In this document: in pieces, positions 1 through 6,931 of the stretch | Numbering within the stretch: position 1 is the first letter of the stretch | Layout: every line of letters begins with the position of its first letter | Source: Syntrophaceae bacterium PtaB.Bin038 | GTDB taxonomy: Bacteria > Desulfobacterota > Syntrophia > Syntrophales > UBA2192 | NCBI GenBank assembly: GCA_002067855.1 | Contig: MVQS01000183.1 | Location: 1 to 12,748, forward strand | Direction of reading: 5' to 3' | DNA: 12,748 nucleotides | The notes under the pieces: model-generated | Told to the model about the DNA's origin: nothing | Database searches by the model: none | The model's input: only the letters and a program-made list of their open reading frames with translations | Translations under genes and position numbers: made by a program

Positions 1-275
1 CGCTCCTCCCTGCGCGTCCAGGTCTCGCCGCTTCCCTGCGCAGCGCCCGGCCTGGAGGACTGCGCCAGCCGGACACCCTTCGCGGGCAGGACCGACGGGG
101 ACGTCCCGTCGGCCGCGACCGGGTCTGCGCGGAGCGCGCCCCCCCCGGCCCGCGGTTCCGGGGGCGACACCATCGGGCCGCAAGAAACCACGACGGCCCA
201 TAGGAGAATCGCCGGCAGGATCCCTTTCACCCTTCCTCGGCACGCCCCGTGCCCGAATCGGTTGCTATCACGCAT
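1..275 (-). CDS. Putative lipoprotein, partial (C-terminus beyond the left edge)
   Basis: An open frame runs on the minus strand from an ATG at 275 to the window edge with no stop, giving 91 residues. The N-terminus has several arginines and a lysine, then a hydrophobic stretch (GILPAILLWAVVVSCG, about residues 18-33). It ends in VVSC-G, which resembles a lipobox with Cys32 as the lipidated residue. The mature part seen is Pro/Gly/Ala-rich and probably disordered. A GTG at 230 gives a shorter, more standard signal peptide. I prefer the ATG because a GGGAGGGGG stretch lies about 12 bases upstream of it, whereas the GTG has no well-spaced ribosome site. The gene starts only 29 bases after the DUF2950 stop, so it is probably the third gene of that operon. 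I do not recognise the family, and its function is unknown. Inferred location: anchored in the inner or outer membrane, facing the periplasm. Confidence 0.6.
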   Translation of the reverse strand, partial: MRDSNRFGHGACRGRVKGILPAILLWAVVVSCGPMVSPPEPRAGGGALRADPVAADGTSPSVLPAKGVRLAQSSRPGAAQGSGETWTRREE

Positions 276-304
276 GATCCGGAATGACCCCCTCCCGGGG
301 ACCG

Positions 305-1261
305 CTACTTGACCTCGACCTTTTTCCAGGTCTTGTCCGGGTCAAAGACGGTCATGGCCGCGGCGATCCGGGCCGTCTCGGGACCCAGGTCTTTCTCGTA
401 AACCGTGCCCTCGTGGTTCACGATGAAGGTCTTCACGCCCGAGGACCGGTACAGGGCCGGCCAGGCCGCGACGGCGAACCCGCCGATCATGCTGCCGTTG
501 ACGATGTAGCTGTAGGCCCCGCCGTCGGCGTTCTCGCCCTGGGCCGTGAGGATCTTGAAGTAGTAGCCGTGGTAGGGGGACATCTGCTCGGGGTTCTTGT
601 ACCCCTCTGCCGTCGCGCGGGCCACGAGCGGCCCCAGCGGGCTCAGGGGTTCGCCGGGCGCCGCCTTCCAGTACAGGCCGTCGCGCTTGCCCTCGTCGCT
701 TTCGAACTTCTGGGCGTACTCCAGGAGCTTGTCGCCGTCGCGGTCCATAACGGCGTACTCCCTCTGGGCGTCGGCGATGGCCAGGCAGGTCTGGATCGCG
801 CCGAGCTCATTCTCGCCCACACGGCGGCTGAGGATCTCCTGCCGGCCCTCGTCGGTGAGGAAGCGCCACCGCGTTCCCGTCTTCACGATCGGCACCGGCA
901 TGGGCCAGTCGTCCTTGCCGATGATGAGGATCCGCCTCCCGTAGCCGGTCCTTTCCAGCCGGTGCGCCTCGCCGTAGGCCTTGACGAACAGGGAGCGGTC
1001 GCGGGCGTCGGCCGCGTCGTCCCCCGACGAGACGAGGTCCTCCGAGCCGGGCCCGAAGAGGGCCGCCAGCGCCTTGACATCCTGTGCCCCCGCGGCGTCG
1101 ACCAGGGCCTTGACGGCCGCCTCGGGCGATTTGAAGGTCTTTTGCTGCGGGGCGGCCGCTTGGGCCTCGGCCCCGCCGATCACGATCAGGACGGCAGCGA
1201 GGGCGGCAAGGACGAACCGGGGCGCCGGCCTCGTTCCGCCGTGACTCCAGGTTGAAACCAT
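305..1261 (-). CDS. DUF2950 family secreted protein
   Basis: 318 aa. The N-terminus has arginines followed by a hydrophobic core (about residues 16-30) and an Ala-rich AEAQAAA site, so it is a Sec-exported protein, probably periplasmic. The body matches my memory of the DUF2950 family: KTFKSPEAAVKALVDAA near the start, a GPGSEDLVSSGD segment, and late blocks such as YHGYYFKILTAQG and YIVNGSMIGGFAVAAWP. Length is normal for the family and the frame looks intact. The ATG at 1261 has a GGAGGA ribosome site six bases upstream. It lies 67 bases downstream of a DUF3300 gene on the same strand. DUF3300 and DUF2950 genes are commonly paired in Proteobacteria, which supports both calls. The biochemical role is unknown; the paired, exported nature suggests a joint envelope function. 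The family call is strong, the function open. Confidence 0.9.
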   Translation of the reverse strand: MVSTWSHGGTRPAPRFVLAALAAVLIVIGGAEAQAAAPQQKTFKSPEAAVKALVDAAGAQDVKALAALFGPGSEDLVSSGDDAADARDRSLFVKAYGEAHRLERTGYGRRILIIGKDDWPMPVPIVKTGTRWRFLTDEGRQEILSRRVGENELGAIQTCLAIADAQREYAVMDRDGDKLLEYAQKFESDEGKRDGLYWKAAPGEPLSPLGPLVARATAEGYKNPEQMSPYHGYYFKILTAQGENADGGAYSYIVNGSMIGGFAVAAWPALYRSSGVKTFIVNHEGTVYEKDLGPETARIAAAMTVFDPDKTWKKVEVK

Positions 1262-1328
1262 GAGGGTCCTCCATCGAAAAGAGCGTGTCCGTTGCGATCG
1301 ACCGACGATTTCCCGTCGCGTCCCTACC

Positions 1329-2699
1329 CTACCTTCGGCCGGGGCCGCCCCCGTCCTGCCTCGGGCCCCCGCCCCTCTGGGCGGGCGCGCCCTTCTCGGC
1401 CGGGGCGGGCCGCTGACCTCCCTGGGAGGCCCCGGGCGCCTGGCCCTGGCTTTCCCGCGGCAACGAGAGGCTCTCGCGCCCGCGGGCGCTCTCCCGGCGA
1501 ACCTTGCTGCCCTGCTCCACCCTGTAGACCTTGTTCGGCGCCGCGGGCCGCGTGACGTGCGGTGCCTGTCGAGTCGGTCCTTGCGGCTGCGCCACGGCCG
1601 GGGCCTGCTTCCGTTCCGGTGCCGGCTGCGCGACGGCGGGGGTCCGCCGCTCCTGTGCGGGAGGGTGCTGGACCGCGCCGGGCCGCGTGTCCGGCGAGGC
1701 TTTCACCACGGCCGGGGCCTGCGGCTTGCCGGGTGCGGGCCGCGCAACGGCCGGCGCGTCGGGGCGGGCCGGGCCTCGCTGATCGTAGCCCCGGTAGTCG
1801 CGCCGGCTGTCTATGGCCTGGCGGCTCGCCGGCGCGAACTTCTCGCGCGTGCGGGGGTCGCGGTACGCCACCCCCTTGCGGTGCACGGGGTCATGGCGCC
1901 AGGCGGTCGTCTGGATCTGCCGCGTGTGGATCACGGTCGTCTTGTGGATGTTGACCGTCCGGTTCACGTTGACGTAGACGTTCCGGTGTCTCCAGTCCCA
2001 GTAGCCCCACCAGTGATTCCAGGCGACGGCCACGGCGACGGCGGTGCCGAACACGATGACGCCCGTGGCGATCACCGCGCCGGGCGCGTAGTACCGGTAC
2101 GGGTAGACGACGTAGGGGGGGTAGGCCGGGTACCACCAGGGGCCGTAGACCACCGTCGGGCTGTACACGGGGACGTAGACCACCTGGGGGTTGGCCGGCT
2201 CGATGACGATGATCGTGTCTTCCCGCTTCACGAGCTGCTCGTTGGTGGTCCGCAGGTTGCCCGCCGCGTAGGCCTTGGCCCGCAGCTCCTGGATCGTGGC
2301 CATCACGTCCGCCTCCTGGGCCAGGAAGGCATCGCCCACCCGCTGGGTCCATTCGAGCTTCTCGCTCATCATGGCCAGCACGTCGGGAAAGGGGACCAGG
2401 GCCTTGACGCTGGGGTCCCAGCTCTGCCGGTCCAGGGCGTCGTTGCGCGCCTCGGGCGACAGGTGCTTGTTGGCCCGGACCCACCGGTCCGCCTGCACGA
2501 CCTCCAGCGGGTACGTCGCCGCCATGAGGATCTGCGCCAGGAGCGAATCGGGATACAGCGCGATGGGCGCCAGCATCTGGTCGAGCTCCTCCTGCCGGAA
2601 GACAGGGATGTTGTTCTGTGCGAAGATCGGGGCCGGGACGGCCGTCAGGACGACCAGGAGCCCTATCAGTGCCCGCTGCCACGTGCCGTTGAGTTTCAT
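1329..2699 (-). CDS. DUF3300 family secreted protein with long Pro/Ala-rich tail
   Basis: 456 aa. I start at the ATG at 2699 because a clean signal peptide follows (MKLNGTWQRALIGLLVVLTA, cleavage near FAQ-NN at residue 28). The frame stays open far upstream, but that extension is not signal-like. Residues 35-200 carry the DUF3300 hallmarks: FRQEELDQMLAPIALYPDSL, YPLEVVQADRW, SWDPSVKALVPFPDVL, then aromatic-rich PQVVYVPVYSPTVVYGPWWYP. A Gly/Val stretch at 207-227 (AVIATGVIVFGTAVAVAVAW) is hydrophobic enough to be membrane-associated. After residue 300 the chain is low-complexity, with degenerate APAVA-x-PAP units at about 315-390, then a Gln/Gly/Arg-rich end. It precedes DUF2950 in an inferred operon. 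Function is unknown; an envelope role is inferred from export and from the pairing. Confidence 0.9.
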   Translation of the reverse strand: MKLNGTWQRALIGLLVVLTAVPAPIFAQNNIPVFRQEELDQMLAPIALYPDSLLAQILMAATYPLEVVQADRWVRANKHLSPEARNDALDRQSWDPSVKALVPFPDVLAMMSEKLEWTQRVGDAFLAQEADVMATIQELRAKAYAAGNLRTTNEQLVKREDTIIVIEPANPQVVYVPVYSPTVVYGPWWYPAYPPYVVYPYRYYAPGAVIATGVIVFGTAVAVAVAWNHWWGYWDWRHRNVYVNVNRTVNIHKTTVIHTRQIQTTAWRHDPVHRKGVAYRDPRTREKFAPASRQAIDSRRDYRGYDQRGPARPDAPAVARPAPGKPQAPAVVKASPDTRPGAVQHPPAQERRTPAVAQPAPERKQAPAVAQPQGPTRQAPHVTRPAAPNKVYRVEQGSKVRRESARGRESLSLPRESQGQAPGASQGGQRPAPAEKGAPAQRGGGPRQDGGGPGRR

Positions 2700-3036
2700 G
2701 TCTGCCTCTCGGACTGTGCCTTCATCGATCCGTCGGGGACCCTCCCGGGCCCCGCGGGGAAACATCCTACACCGATTCGCCGGCGATCGCCACTCCCATA
2801 TTCCAGGGGCAGTGCCGGCCTTCGCCGCTGAAAATCCCACCGGTTCAAACGCCCCGGCCCGGATCCCGTTGACAGGCTGCCGTCGAGGTCGATTCACCGC
2901 CGGGGACGACGGCAGGGGAAAAAATTTCCCGCCCGGGGGCCGAAAGGGACCGCCCGCAGCCGCAGCCCGGGGACCCGGAAAGAAAAACCGGAGGCATTTC
3001 AAGCTCTTGAAAAAATCCCCGCCCCCCGGGACCCCT
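2700..3036. other. Divergent intergenic region
   Basis: This gap separates the divergent DUF3300 (minus) and MotA-like (plus) genes. I see no coding frame that I believe in. It holds a TTGACA hexamer at 2869-2874 with no convincing -10 element, an A-run at about 2920, and a perfect 7-bp inverted repeat TTTCAAG-CT-CTTGAAA at 2997-3012. That repeat lies just upstream of the sigma-54-type promoter and could be part of an activator site. The DUF3300 promoter should also lie here, but I could not place it. Confidence 0.5.
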
Positions 3037-3051
3037 TGGCACGCGTCGTGC
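3037..3051 (+). promoter_or_regulatory. Sigma-54 (-24/-12) promoter of the MotA/MotB-like operon
   Basis: The sequence TGGCACG-N4-GTGC matches the sigma-54 consensus TGGCACG-N4-TTGC at every specified base but one. The GG and GC doublets have the correct spacing. The predicted start of transcription is near 3063, leaving a leader of about 30 bases with an AAGGAG ribosome site (3081-3086) before the ATG at 3094. Such a promoter needs an enhancer-binding ATPase, which is not encoded in this window. Confidence 0.75.
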
Positions 3052-3093
3052 GTTTTCCGGGGTTCGACGCAAGAACGCAAAAGGAGCCTTCCC

Positions 3094-3903
3094 ATGATCC
3101 GACAAGCCGCCTGTTCGCTCGCCCTGCTGACGATCATCTTCGCCGTCACCTTCAACCTCGAGGTCCGGGAGATGGGGCTCGCCTCCAACCTCTTTGCCCT
3201 GCTCGTCGTGCTGGGAGGGACCCTCTCGGCCACCCTGATCGCGTGCCCCCTGACGAAGCTCGCCTGGACGGCCCGGCTCGTCCGGAAGTCCTTCACGGCC
3301 CGCGAGGAGATGAACGCCGCGATCGAGGGCATCGTCCGCCTGGCGCACATCTACCGCAGCCGAGGCATCCGGCCCCTCGAGCAGGCGGCGGCGGGCCTTC
3401 CGCCCGGCCTGCTGAAGACGGGCGTGGAGCTCATCGCCTACCACTGCTCGCGGGACAGGATCGAGCAGATCCTGCTCAAGGAGGCCCTCTGCACGCACAA
3501 CCGCTGCGAGGCCGCCCACAAGATCCTCCACACCATGGCCCGCCTGGCCCCCGCCCTGGGGCTGGCCGGGACCATCATCAGCCTCATCCGCATCTTCGGG
3601 CACATCAGCGACCCCCAGAACCTGATCGGGCACATGGCCGTGGCGCTCCTGAGCACCTTCTACGGCGTCGTGCTCGCCAACGTCTGCTTCGTACCCCTCT
3701 CCAACAAGCTCCGGGAGTACATGGACCTCAACGAGCTGCAGATGGAAATCATCCAGGAGGGGATCCTCGACCTCTGCGACCAGGAACACCCGCGCGCGAT
3801 CCGCTACAAGCTCGAGACCCTCTCGGCGAGCCTGGGCCTCCCCGAGGGGGCGCCCCGCCGGGCCGGCCTGGCGCTGGTGACCGCCCCTGAGCGTGCCGAG
3901 TGA
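3094..3903 (+). CDS. MotA/TolQ/ExbB-family proton channel, MotA-like stator subunit
   Basis: 269 aa. Four predicted membrane segments lie at about 5-20, 29-52, 150-170 and 181-204. A cytoplasmic domain of about 95 residues separates the two pairs, which is the MotA layout. Signatures include VVLGGTLSATL (39-49), APALGLAGTIISLIRIFG (152-169), SDPQNLIGHMAVALLSTFYG and the following NVCFVPLSNKL. Pro153 and Pro201 sit where the two functional prolines of MotA sit. With its partner it should form an ion-driven stator in the inner membrane that turns a flagellar motor, or a related gliding or energy-transducing machine. The ATG has AAGGAG eight bases upstream. The stop overlaps the next gene by four bases (GTGA), so the two are probably translationally coupled. 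No other flagellar gene is in the window, so the flagellar assignment is inferred from sequence alone. Confidence 0.88.
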   Translation: MIRQAACSLALLTIIFAVTFNLEVREMGLASNLFALLVVLGGTLSATLIACPLTKLAWTARLVRKSFTAREEMNAAIEGIVRLAHIYRSRGIRPLEQAAAGLPPGLLKTGVELIAYHCSRDRIEQILLKEALCTHNRCEAAHKILHTMARLAPALGLAGTIISLIRIFGHISDPQNLIGHMAVALLSTFYGVVLANVCFVPLSNKLREYMDLNELQMEIIQEGILDLCDQEHPRAIRYKLETLSASLGLPEGAPRRAGLALVTAPERAE

Positions 3904-4616
3904 GAACGATGCCGAACGCGACCCCCATCCGTACCGCGGGCGACGAGGCCGTCGAGCGCCTGCCGCTGAAGAGGGCGGCCGGCGCTCCGCGCGTCCGCAA
4001 GCACCCCGCGTCGGCCGACGCGGGCAACGAGATCTGGCTGCTGACGCTCACGGACGTCTTCATGCTGCTCATGGTCTGCTTCGTGCTGCTCTTCGGGTTG
4101 AGCCTCCAGAAGCAGAAAGAGACCGCTGCGGCCCCTCCCGCCCCCGTCGCGGCGCCCCTGCGTCAGGCGCCGCAGGACACCGACGCCCTGGAGAGGGATC
4201 TGATCGCCGCCGCGGGCCGGGACGTGACGGTGGAGAGGCGCGCCACGCAGATCGTCCTGACCCTCCCCGAGCGCATCCTGTTCGACTCCGGGCAGGCCGA
4301 GGTGAGGGGCGAGGCCGATCCCCTGCTCGAGCAGGTGGCCTCCGTCATCCTGAGCCGCCCCGCCCTGGCGGTCGCGATCCACGGCCACACGGACGACCGC
4401 CCCGTCCACGGGCGGCGATACGCCTCCAACTGGGAGCTCTCCGTCGACCGGGCCACCCGCGTCGCGCGGGCCCTCGCGGGCAGGGGAATCGAGCCCTCGC
4501 GGCTCTCCATCCGGGGCTTCGGGGAAGACCGTCCCCTCCTGGCCAACGACAGCGAAGAGAACCGGATGAAGAACCGCCGCGTGGAGATCCAGTTCTCCCT
4601 GAGCCCCGCCGGCTGA
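3900..4616 (+). CDS. MotB-like stator subunit, OmpA-type peptidoglycan-binding protein
   Basis: 238 aa from the GTG that overlaps the previous stop; an ATG at 3909 would remove only three residues. A short basic N-terminus precedes one membrane helix (about 45-68, IWLLTLTDVFMLLMVCFVLL). Asp52 of TDVF aligns with the essential ion-binding aspartate of MotB. A Pro/Ala linker (75-92) leads to an OmpA/MotB domain (about 120-235). It carries ILFDSGQAEV, HGHTDDRPVHGRRYASNWELS and NRMKNRRVEI, which include the Asp and Arg expected to hold peptidoglycan. The protein should anchor the MotA-like channel to the cell wall and carry the ions. The helix sits about 15 residues further from the N-terminus than in typical short MotB proteins. 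It is the last gene of its operon. Confidence 0.9.
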   Translation: MRTMPNATPIRTAGDEAVERLPLKRAAGAPRVRKHPASADAGNEIWLLTLTDVFMLLMVCFVLLFGLSLQKQKETAAAPPAPVAAPLRQAPQDTDALERDLIAAAGRDVTVERRATQIVLTLPERILFDSGQAEVRGEADPLLEQVASVILSRPALAVAIHGHTDDRPVHGRRYASNWELSVDRATRVARALAGRGIEPSRLSIRGFGEDRPLLANDSEENRMKNRRVEIQFSLSPAG

Positions 4617-4654
4617 AAAAAGGGAACTGTCCCCCCAAAACGGGCATTCGACCC

Positions 4655-4683
4655 TTGCCATTTTCCTTTCAAGCGACAATAAT
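4655..4683 (+). promoter_or_regulatory. Sigma-70-type promoter for the desulforedoxin-like gene
   Basis: TTGCCA (4655-4660) and AATAAT (4678-4683) are separated by exactly 17 bases, and each differs from consensus at one position. The AT-rich -10 stands out against the GC-rich background. It lies about 95 bases upstream of the ATG at 4777. Confidence 0.55.
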
Positions 4684-4776
4684 AATACGCGGAATGGCTC
4701 GGGGCCCCTGCATGACGGGGCGGACGGGCCGGGTTCAACCGATCAAACCATTGGACGATGCGAGGAGGTTTGCGAC

Positions 4777-4980
4777 ATGGTACGAGCGAAAGCGGGGGAT
4801 CTTTACGCGTGTGAGGTGTGCGGCATGGCCGTCACGATCGAGGAGGCCTGCGCCTGCGATGCCTGCGGGCTTGTCTGCTGCGACGTGCCGATGGTGAAGA
4901 AGGCGGGCGGGGCCGGAAAGGCGAAGAAGAAAGCCGCGCCGGCCAGGGCGAAGCGAACCCCGAAAGCGGCCCGGAGTTAG
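4777..4980 (+). CDS. Desulforedoxin-like small metal-binding protein with basic tail
   Basis: 67 aa. YACEVCGMAV at residues 10-19 and LVCCDVPMVKK at 32-42 match the two halves of desulforedoxin or the N-terminal domain of desulfoferrodoxin (YxCxxCG ... LVCCGxPM). There Cys12, Cys15, Cys34 and Cys35 would bind one iron in an Fe(Cys)4 site. The usual short Gly-rich linker is replaced by EEACACDACG, which adds Cys25, Cys27 and Cys30. After residue 40 the chain is Lys/Ala/Arg-rich, like a histone-H1-type tail. A GAGGAGG ribosome site precedes the ATG. The protein stands alone, with no superoxide-reductase domain. Likely roles are electron transfer or metal binding; the basic tail suggests contact with nucleic acid or another anion. 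A plain zinc-binding protein is the main alternative. Confidence 0.75.
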   Translation: MVRAKAGDLYACEVCGMAVTIEEACACDACGLVCCDVPMVKKAGGAGKAKKKAAPARAKRTPKAARS

Positions 4981-4999
4981 AGAGCCTTATGGTGCATAG

Positions 5000-5041
5000 A
5001 AAGACGGGGACAGACCCACCCGGGGCCTGTCCCCGTCTTTT
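5000..5041. terminator. Palindrome, probable bidirectional terminator between convergent genes
   Basis: A perfect 14-bp stem (5000-5013 with 5027-5040) reads AAAGACGGGGACAG and its complement. One A-C mismatch and three more G-C pairs extend it, with a 5-base loop. It ends in TTTT on the plus strand and starts with AAA, so it gives a T-run on the minus strand as well. It lies between the convergent genes ending at 4980 and 5089, so it could serve both. The GGGGACAG core resembles a dispersed repeat that I associate with deltaproteobacterial genomes. Confidence 0.65.
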
Positions 5042-5088
5042 CGTTCACAGCGCCTCTCGAACCGCAAGCCGCATCGGCGTCTGCGGCA

Positions 5089-5853
5089 TCACTGATTGGG
5101 TATCGGGTCGAGCGTGTACATCGGCACCTGCTTGGTCGTGAACCTGCGCATCTTGTGCTGCCCCTTGAACTCGAGGTCCACCGTGTAGACCCCGCCCGTC
5201 GCCGTGAAACCGCTGTCCTGCAGGGTGATCACCTGATTGCCGGGGGCGAGGTTGAGATTGGTCCTGTTGCCCACCACCCGGGAGCCCTGGGTGACGAAGA
5301 GATTCACGGGCTTCAGGACGAGCCCCGAGTTCATGTTGCTGATCATGACCTGGAAGTCGATCGGCTGGCCGGCGCTGAACCGCTGGGGATTGGCTTCCAT
5401 GTTCGTGATGTTGACCTTGCTCAGGGCCTCGACCAGGGAAACGCCGCGGACCGTCCGGGTCTGGGTCACCGTCTTGCCCGCCGCGTTGCGCACGGTCAGC
5501 GTGAACGTCTTCTCACCGGCCCAGGGGAACGCGCGGGGAGCACTGTTGTAGACCTCGGCGCCGCTGCCGGCCCACGTGGCTCCGTTCACGGTGAGGACCG
5601 CCGAGGCGACAGGGCTTCCTCCGGGGCCGCGGACGACGTGCCAGCTGGCGGTGACGGGGTCCCCCTGAAGGACCACTGCCGGGGTGATGTTGAAGGACTG
5701 GATGAGCGGGTTGTCTACCACGGGCGGGGTCTTGGGGATCCCCTTGACCGCCGCGGGAGCCTGGGGGGCGACCTGCGCCGATGCATCGGCGAACGGGAGG
5801 GACAGGATGCCGAGGGTCAGCAGGATCGCCAGCACGTTGACGTATACCTTCAT
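5089..5853 (-). CDS. Secreted protein with two predicted Ig-like beta-sandwich domains
   Basis: 254 aa. The ATG at 5853 has a near-perfect AAAGGAGG ribosome site, and a good signal peptide follows (residues 1-26, ending ADASA-Q). A Pro/Ala linker (28-48) leads to two regions of alternating beta-strand pattern. The first spans about 50-137 (FNITPAVVLQGDPVTASWHV ... KTFTLTVRNAAGKTVTQTRTV) and resembles PKD/Ig-like domains. The second spans about 148-240 (NPQRFSAGQPIDFQVMISNM ... GGVYTVDLEFKGQ) and resembles CARDB-type adhesion folds. There are no cysteines or catalytic motifs. It should be periplasmic or surface-exposed and act in binding or structure. It sits alone behind its own sigma-54-type promoter. 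The family name is uncertain, and I assign no specific function. Confidence 0.75.
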   Translation of the reverse strand: MKVYVNVLAILLTLGILSLPFADASAQVAPQAPAAVKGIPKTPPVVDNPLIQSFNITPAVVLQGDPVTASWHVVRGPGGSPVASAVLTVNGATWAGSGAEVYNSAPRAFPWAGEKTFTLTVRNAAGKTVTQTRTVRGVSLVEALSKVNITNMEANPQRFSAGQPIDFQVMISNMNSGLVLKPVNLFVTQGSRVVGNRTNLNLAPGNQVITLQDSGFTATGGVYTVDLEFKGQHKMRRFTTKQVPMYTLDPIPNQ

Positions 5854-5887
5854 GAATACCTCCTTTGAATCTGGTCCCGCATATCCA

Positions 5888-5903
5888 TGCAAGCCCGGTG
5901 CCG
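5888..5903 (-). promoter_or_regulatory. Sigma-54 (-24/-12) promoter of the Ig-like secreted protein
   Basis: Read on the minus strand, CGGCACC-GGGC-TTGCA matches the consensus TGGCAC-N5-TTGCA at all specified bases except the first. Transcription should start near 5877, about 24 bases before the ATG at 5853, with the ribosome site at 5859-5866 in between. Both geometry and sequence are good. Confidence 0.72.
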
Positions 5904-5952
5904 GAAGGCGGCGATCCCCGGGCCGATCGGGCGCCGGGAGCCCGGGGCCCCG

Positions 5953-6792
5953 TCAGCCCCTCTTCTGGTAGCTCTTGAGGAGTTCCTTGAGCGTCCTCTC
6001 GCTCTCCTCGAGGGCCTGCTCGGCGCGCTTGCGCTCCGTGATGTCCTCGTAGGTCGCGATAATCCGGCGGTCCTTCAGGTACTCGCCGATCCGCGCCACG
6101 CTCAGCAGGCAGATGATGTTCTCGCCGTCCTTGCGGCGGCAGGGGAACTCCAGGGTGTGGGTCCGCTTTCTCTGCAGGGCCTTGTAGACGCTCCGGCCGA
6201 TCTCCTGGTAGTCCTTGTCGTTTCGGTACAGCAGCCGGGAGTTGCGGCCGATCAGCTCCTCGGGCTTCCACCCGAAGACGGCCTCCACGGCGTTGTTGGC
6301 GAGCATGATGCGCCGGTCCTGCATTCCGAGCACCGCGATGGGCAGGGCGTCGAGGATGGAGTTCTGGAGCGCCTGGAGATCCCGGAGCTTTTCCATGGCC
6401 TCCCGGTGCGCCGTGACGTCCATGGAGTGGCCCAGCACGGCCCGCTTGCCCTTGTAGGTGATCGGGTGCACGGTCTCCTGGATCCACTTCACCGAGCCGT
6501 CCTTCGCGATGATCCGGAACGTGTAGGGCAGGGTGCTCTCCCCGTGGAGCATCTTCACGGCGTTTTCCCGGGCCTCCTTTCGGTCGTCCGGGTGGATGAT
6601 GCGGGCCGACTCCATCCCGAGCATCTCCTTTTCCGTGAACCCGCCCGCCGCCGCAAACTGGGGGTTGACGAACCGGAACTTCCCGTTCTGCACGACGTAG
6701 ACGCTGTCGTAGGAGCCCTCGGGCGGCACCGCGGCTTTCAGCTCGGGAATCAGCATGGAGCAATCTGCGCGGACATCGCTGCTGCGTTTCAT
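5953..6792 (-). CDS. Double-PAS sensory protein without output domain
   Basis: 279 aa from the ATG at 6792, which has a GAGGGGGAG stretch about 5 bases upstream; an ATG at 6822 would add ten residues. PAS1 spans about 27-127 (VYVVQNGKFRFVNPQFAAAGGFTEKEML, HPDDR, FRIIAKDGSVKWIQE, GHSMDVTAHR). PAS2 spans about 143-256 (ILDALPIAVLGMQDRRIMLANNAVE, FGWKPEELIGRN, EFPCRRKDGENI, YEDITERKRAEQ). A short coiled coil follows (257-275) and then the protein ends. Normally such a coil leads into another PAS, a histidine kinase or a GGDEF domain; none is present. There is no signal peptide or membrane helix, so it is probably cytoplasmic. It would act by binding a partner. The ligand is unknown; PAS2 lacks a clear haem or flavin signature. 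A close paralogue of PAS2 lies at 9239-9769. Confidence 0.88.
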   Translation of the reverse strand: MKRSSDVRADCSMLIPELKAAVPPEGSYDSVYVVQNGKFRFVNPQFAAAGGFTEKEMLGMESARIIHPDDRKEARENAVKMLHGESTLPYTFRIIAKDGSVKWIQETVHPITYKGKRAVLGHSMDVTAHREAMEKLRDLQALQNSILDALPIAVLGMQDRRIMLANNAVEAVFGWKPEELIGRNSRLLYRNDKDYQEIGRSVYKALQRKRTHTLEFPCRRKDGENIICLLSVARIGEYLKDRRIIATYEDITERKRAEQALEESERTLKELLKSYQKRG

Positions 6793-6931
6793 GGGTCTCC
6801 CCCTCGGTGCAACCGTCTGCATGATGCATTCATTCCAATCGTTATCGGAGCGAAGCGGCTTTGTCAAGCGGCATAAGCGGCACGCAACGGTTTTGCCGAC
6901 GCACCCGGTCGACCCCGGAGCCGGCCGCGCC

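Noticed and set aside
284..1255. Long open frame on the plus strand opposite DUF2950
   Set aside because: It mirrors a clear DUF2950 gene on the other strand, has no ribosome site and reads as GC-rich shadow coding. The same applies to 1260-2831, 2845-3789, 3804-4679, 5887-6876, 6755-7942 and 9923-10744 on their strands.
2802..2817. Sigma-54-like site on the minus strand before DUF3300
   Set aside because: The -24 block GGCAC is present, but the -12 block reads TGGA instead of TTGCA. The key doublet is missing, so I do not call it.
2700..3350. Upstream extension of the DUF3300 frame to 3350
   Set aside because: The extension would place the signal peptide inside the protein and run across the divergent promoter and the start of the MotA-like gene. 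The internal ATG at 2699 is the better start.
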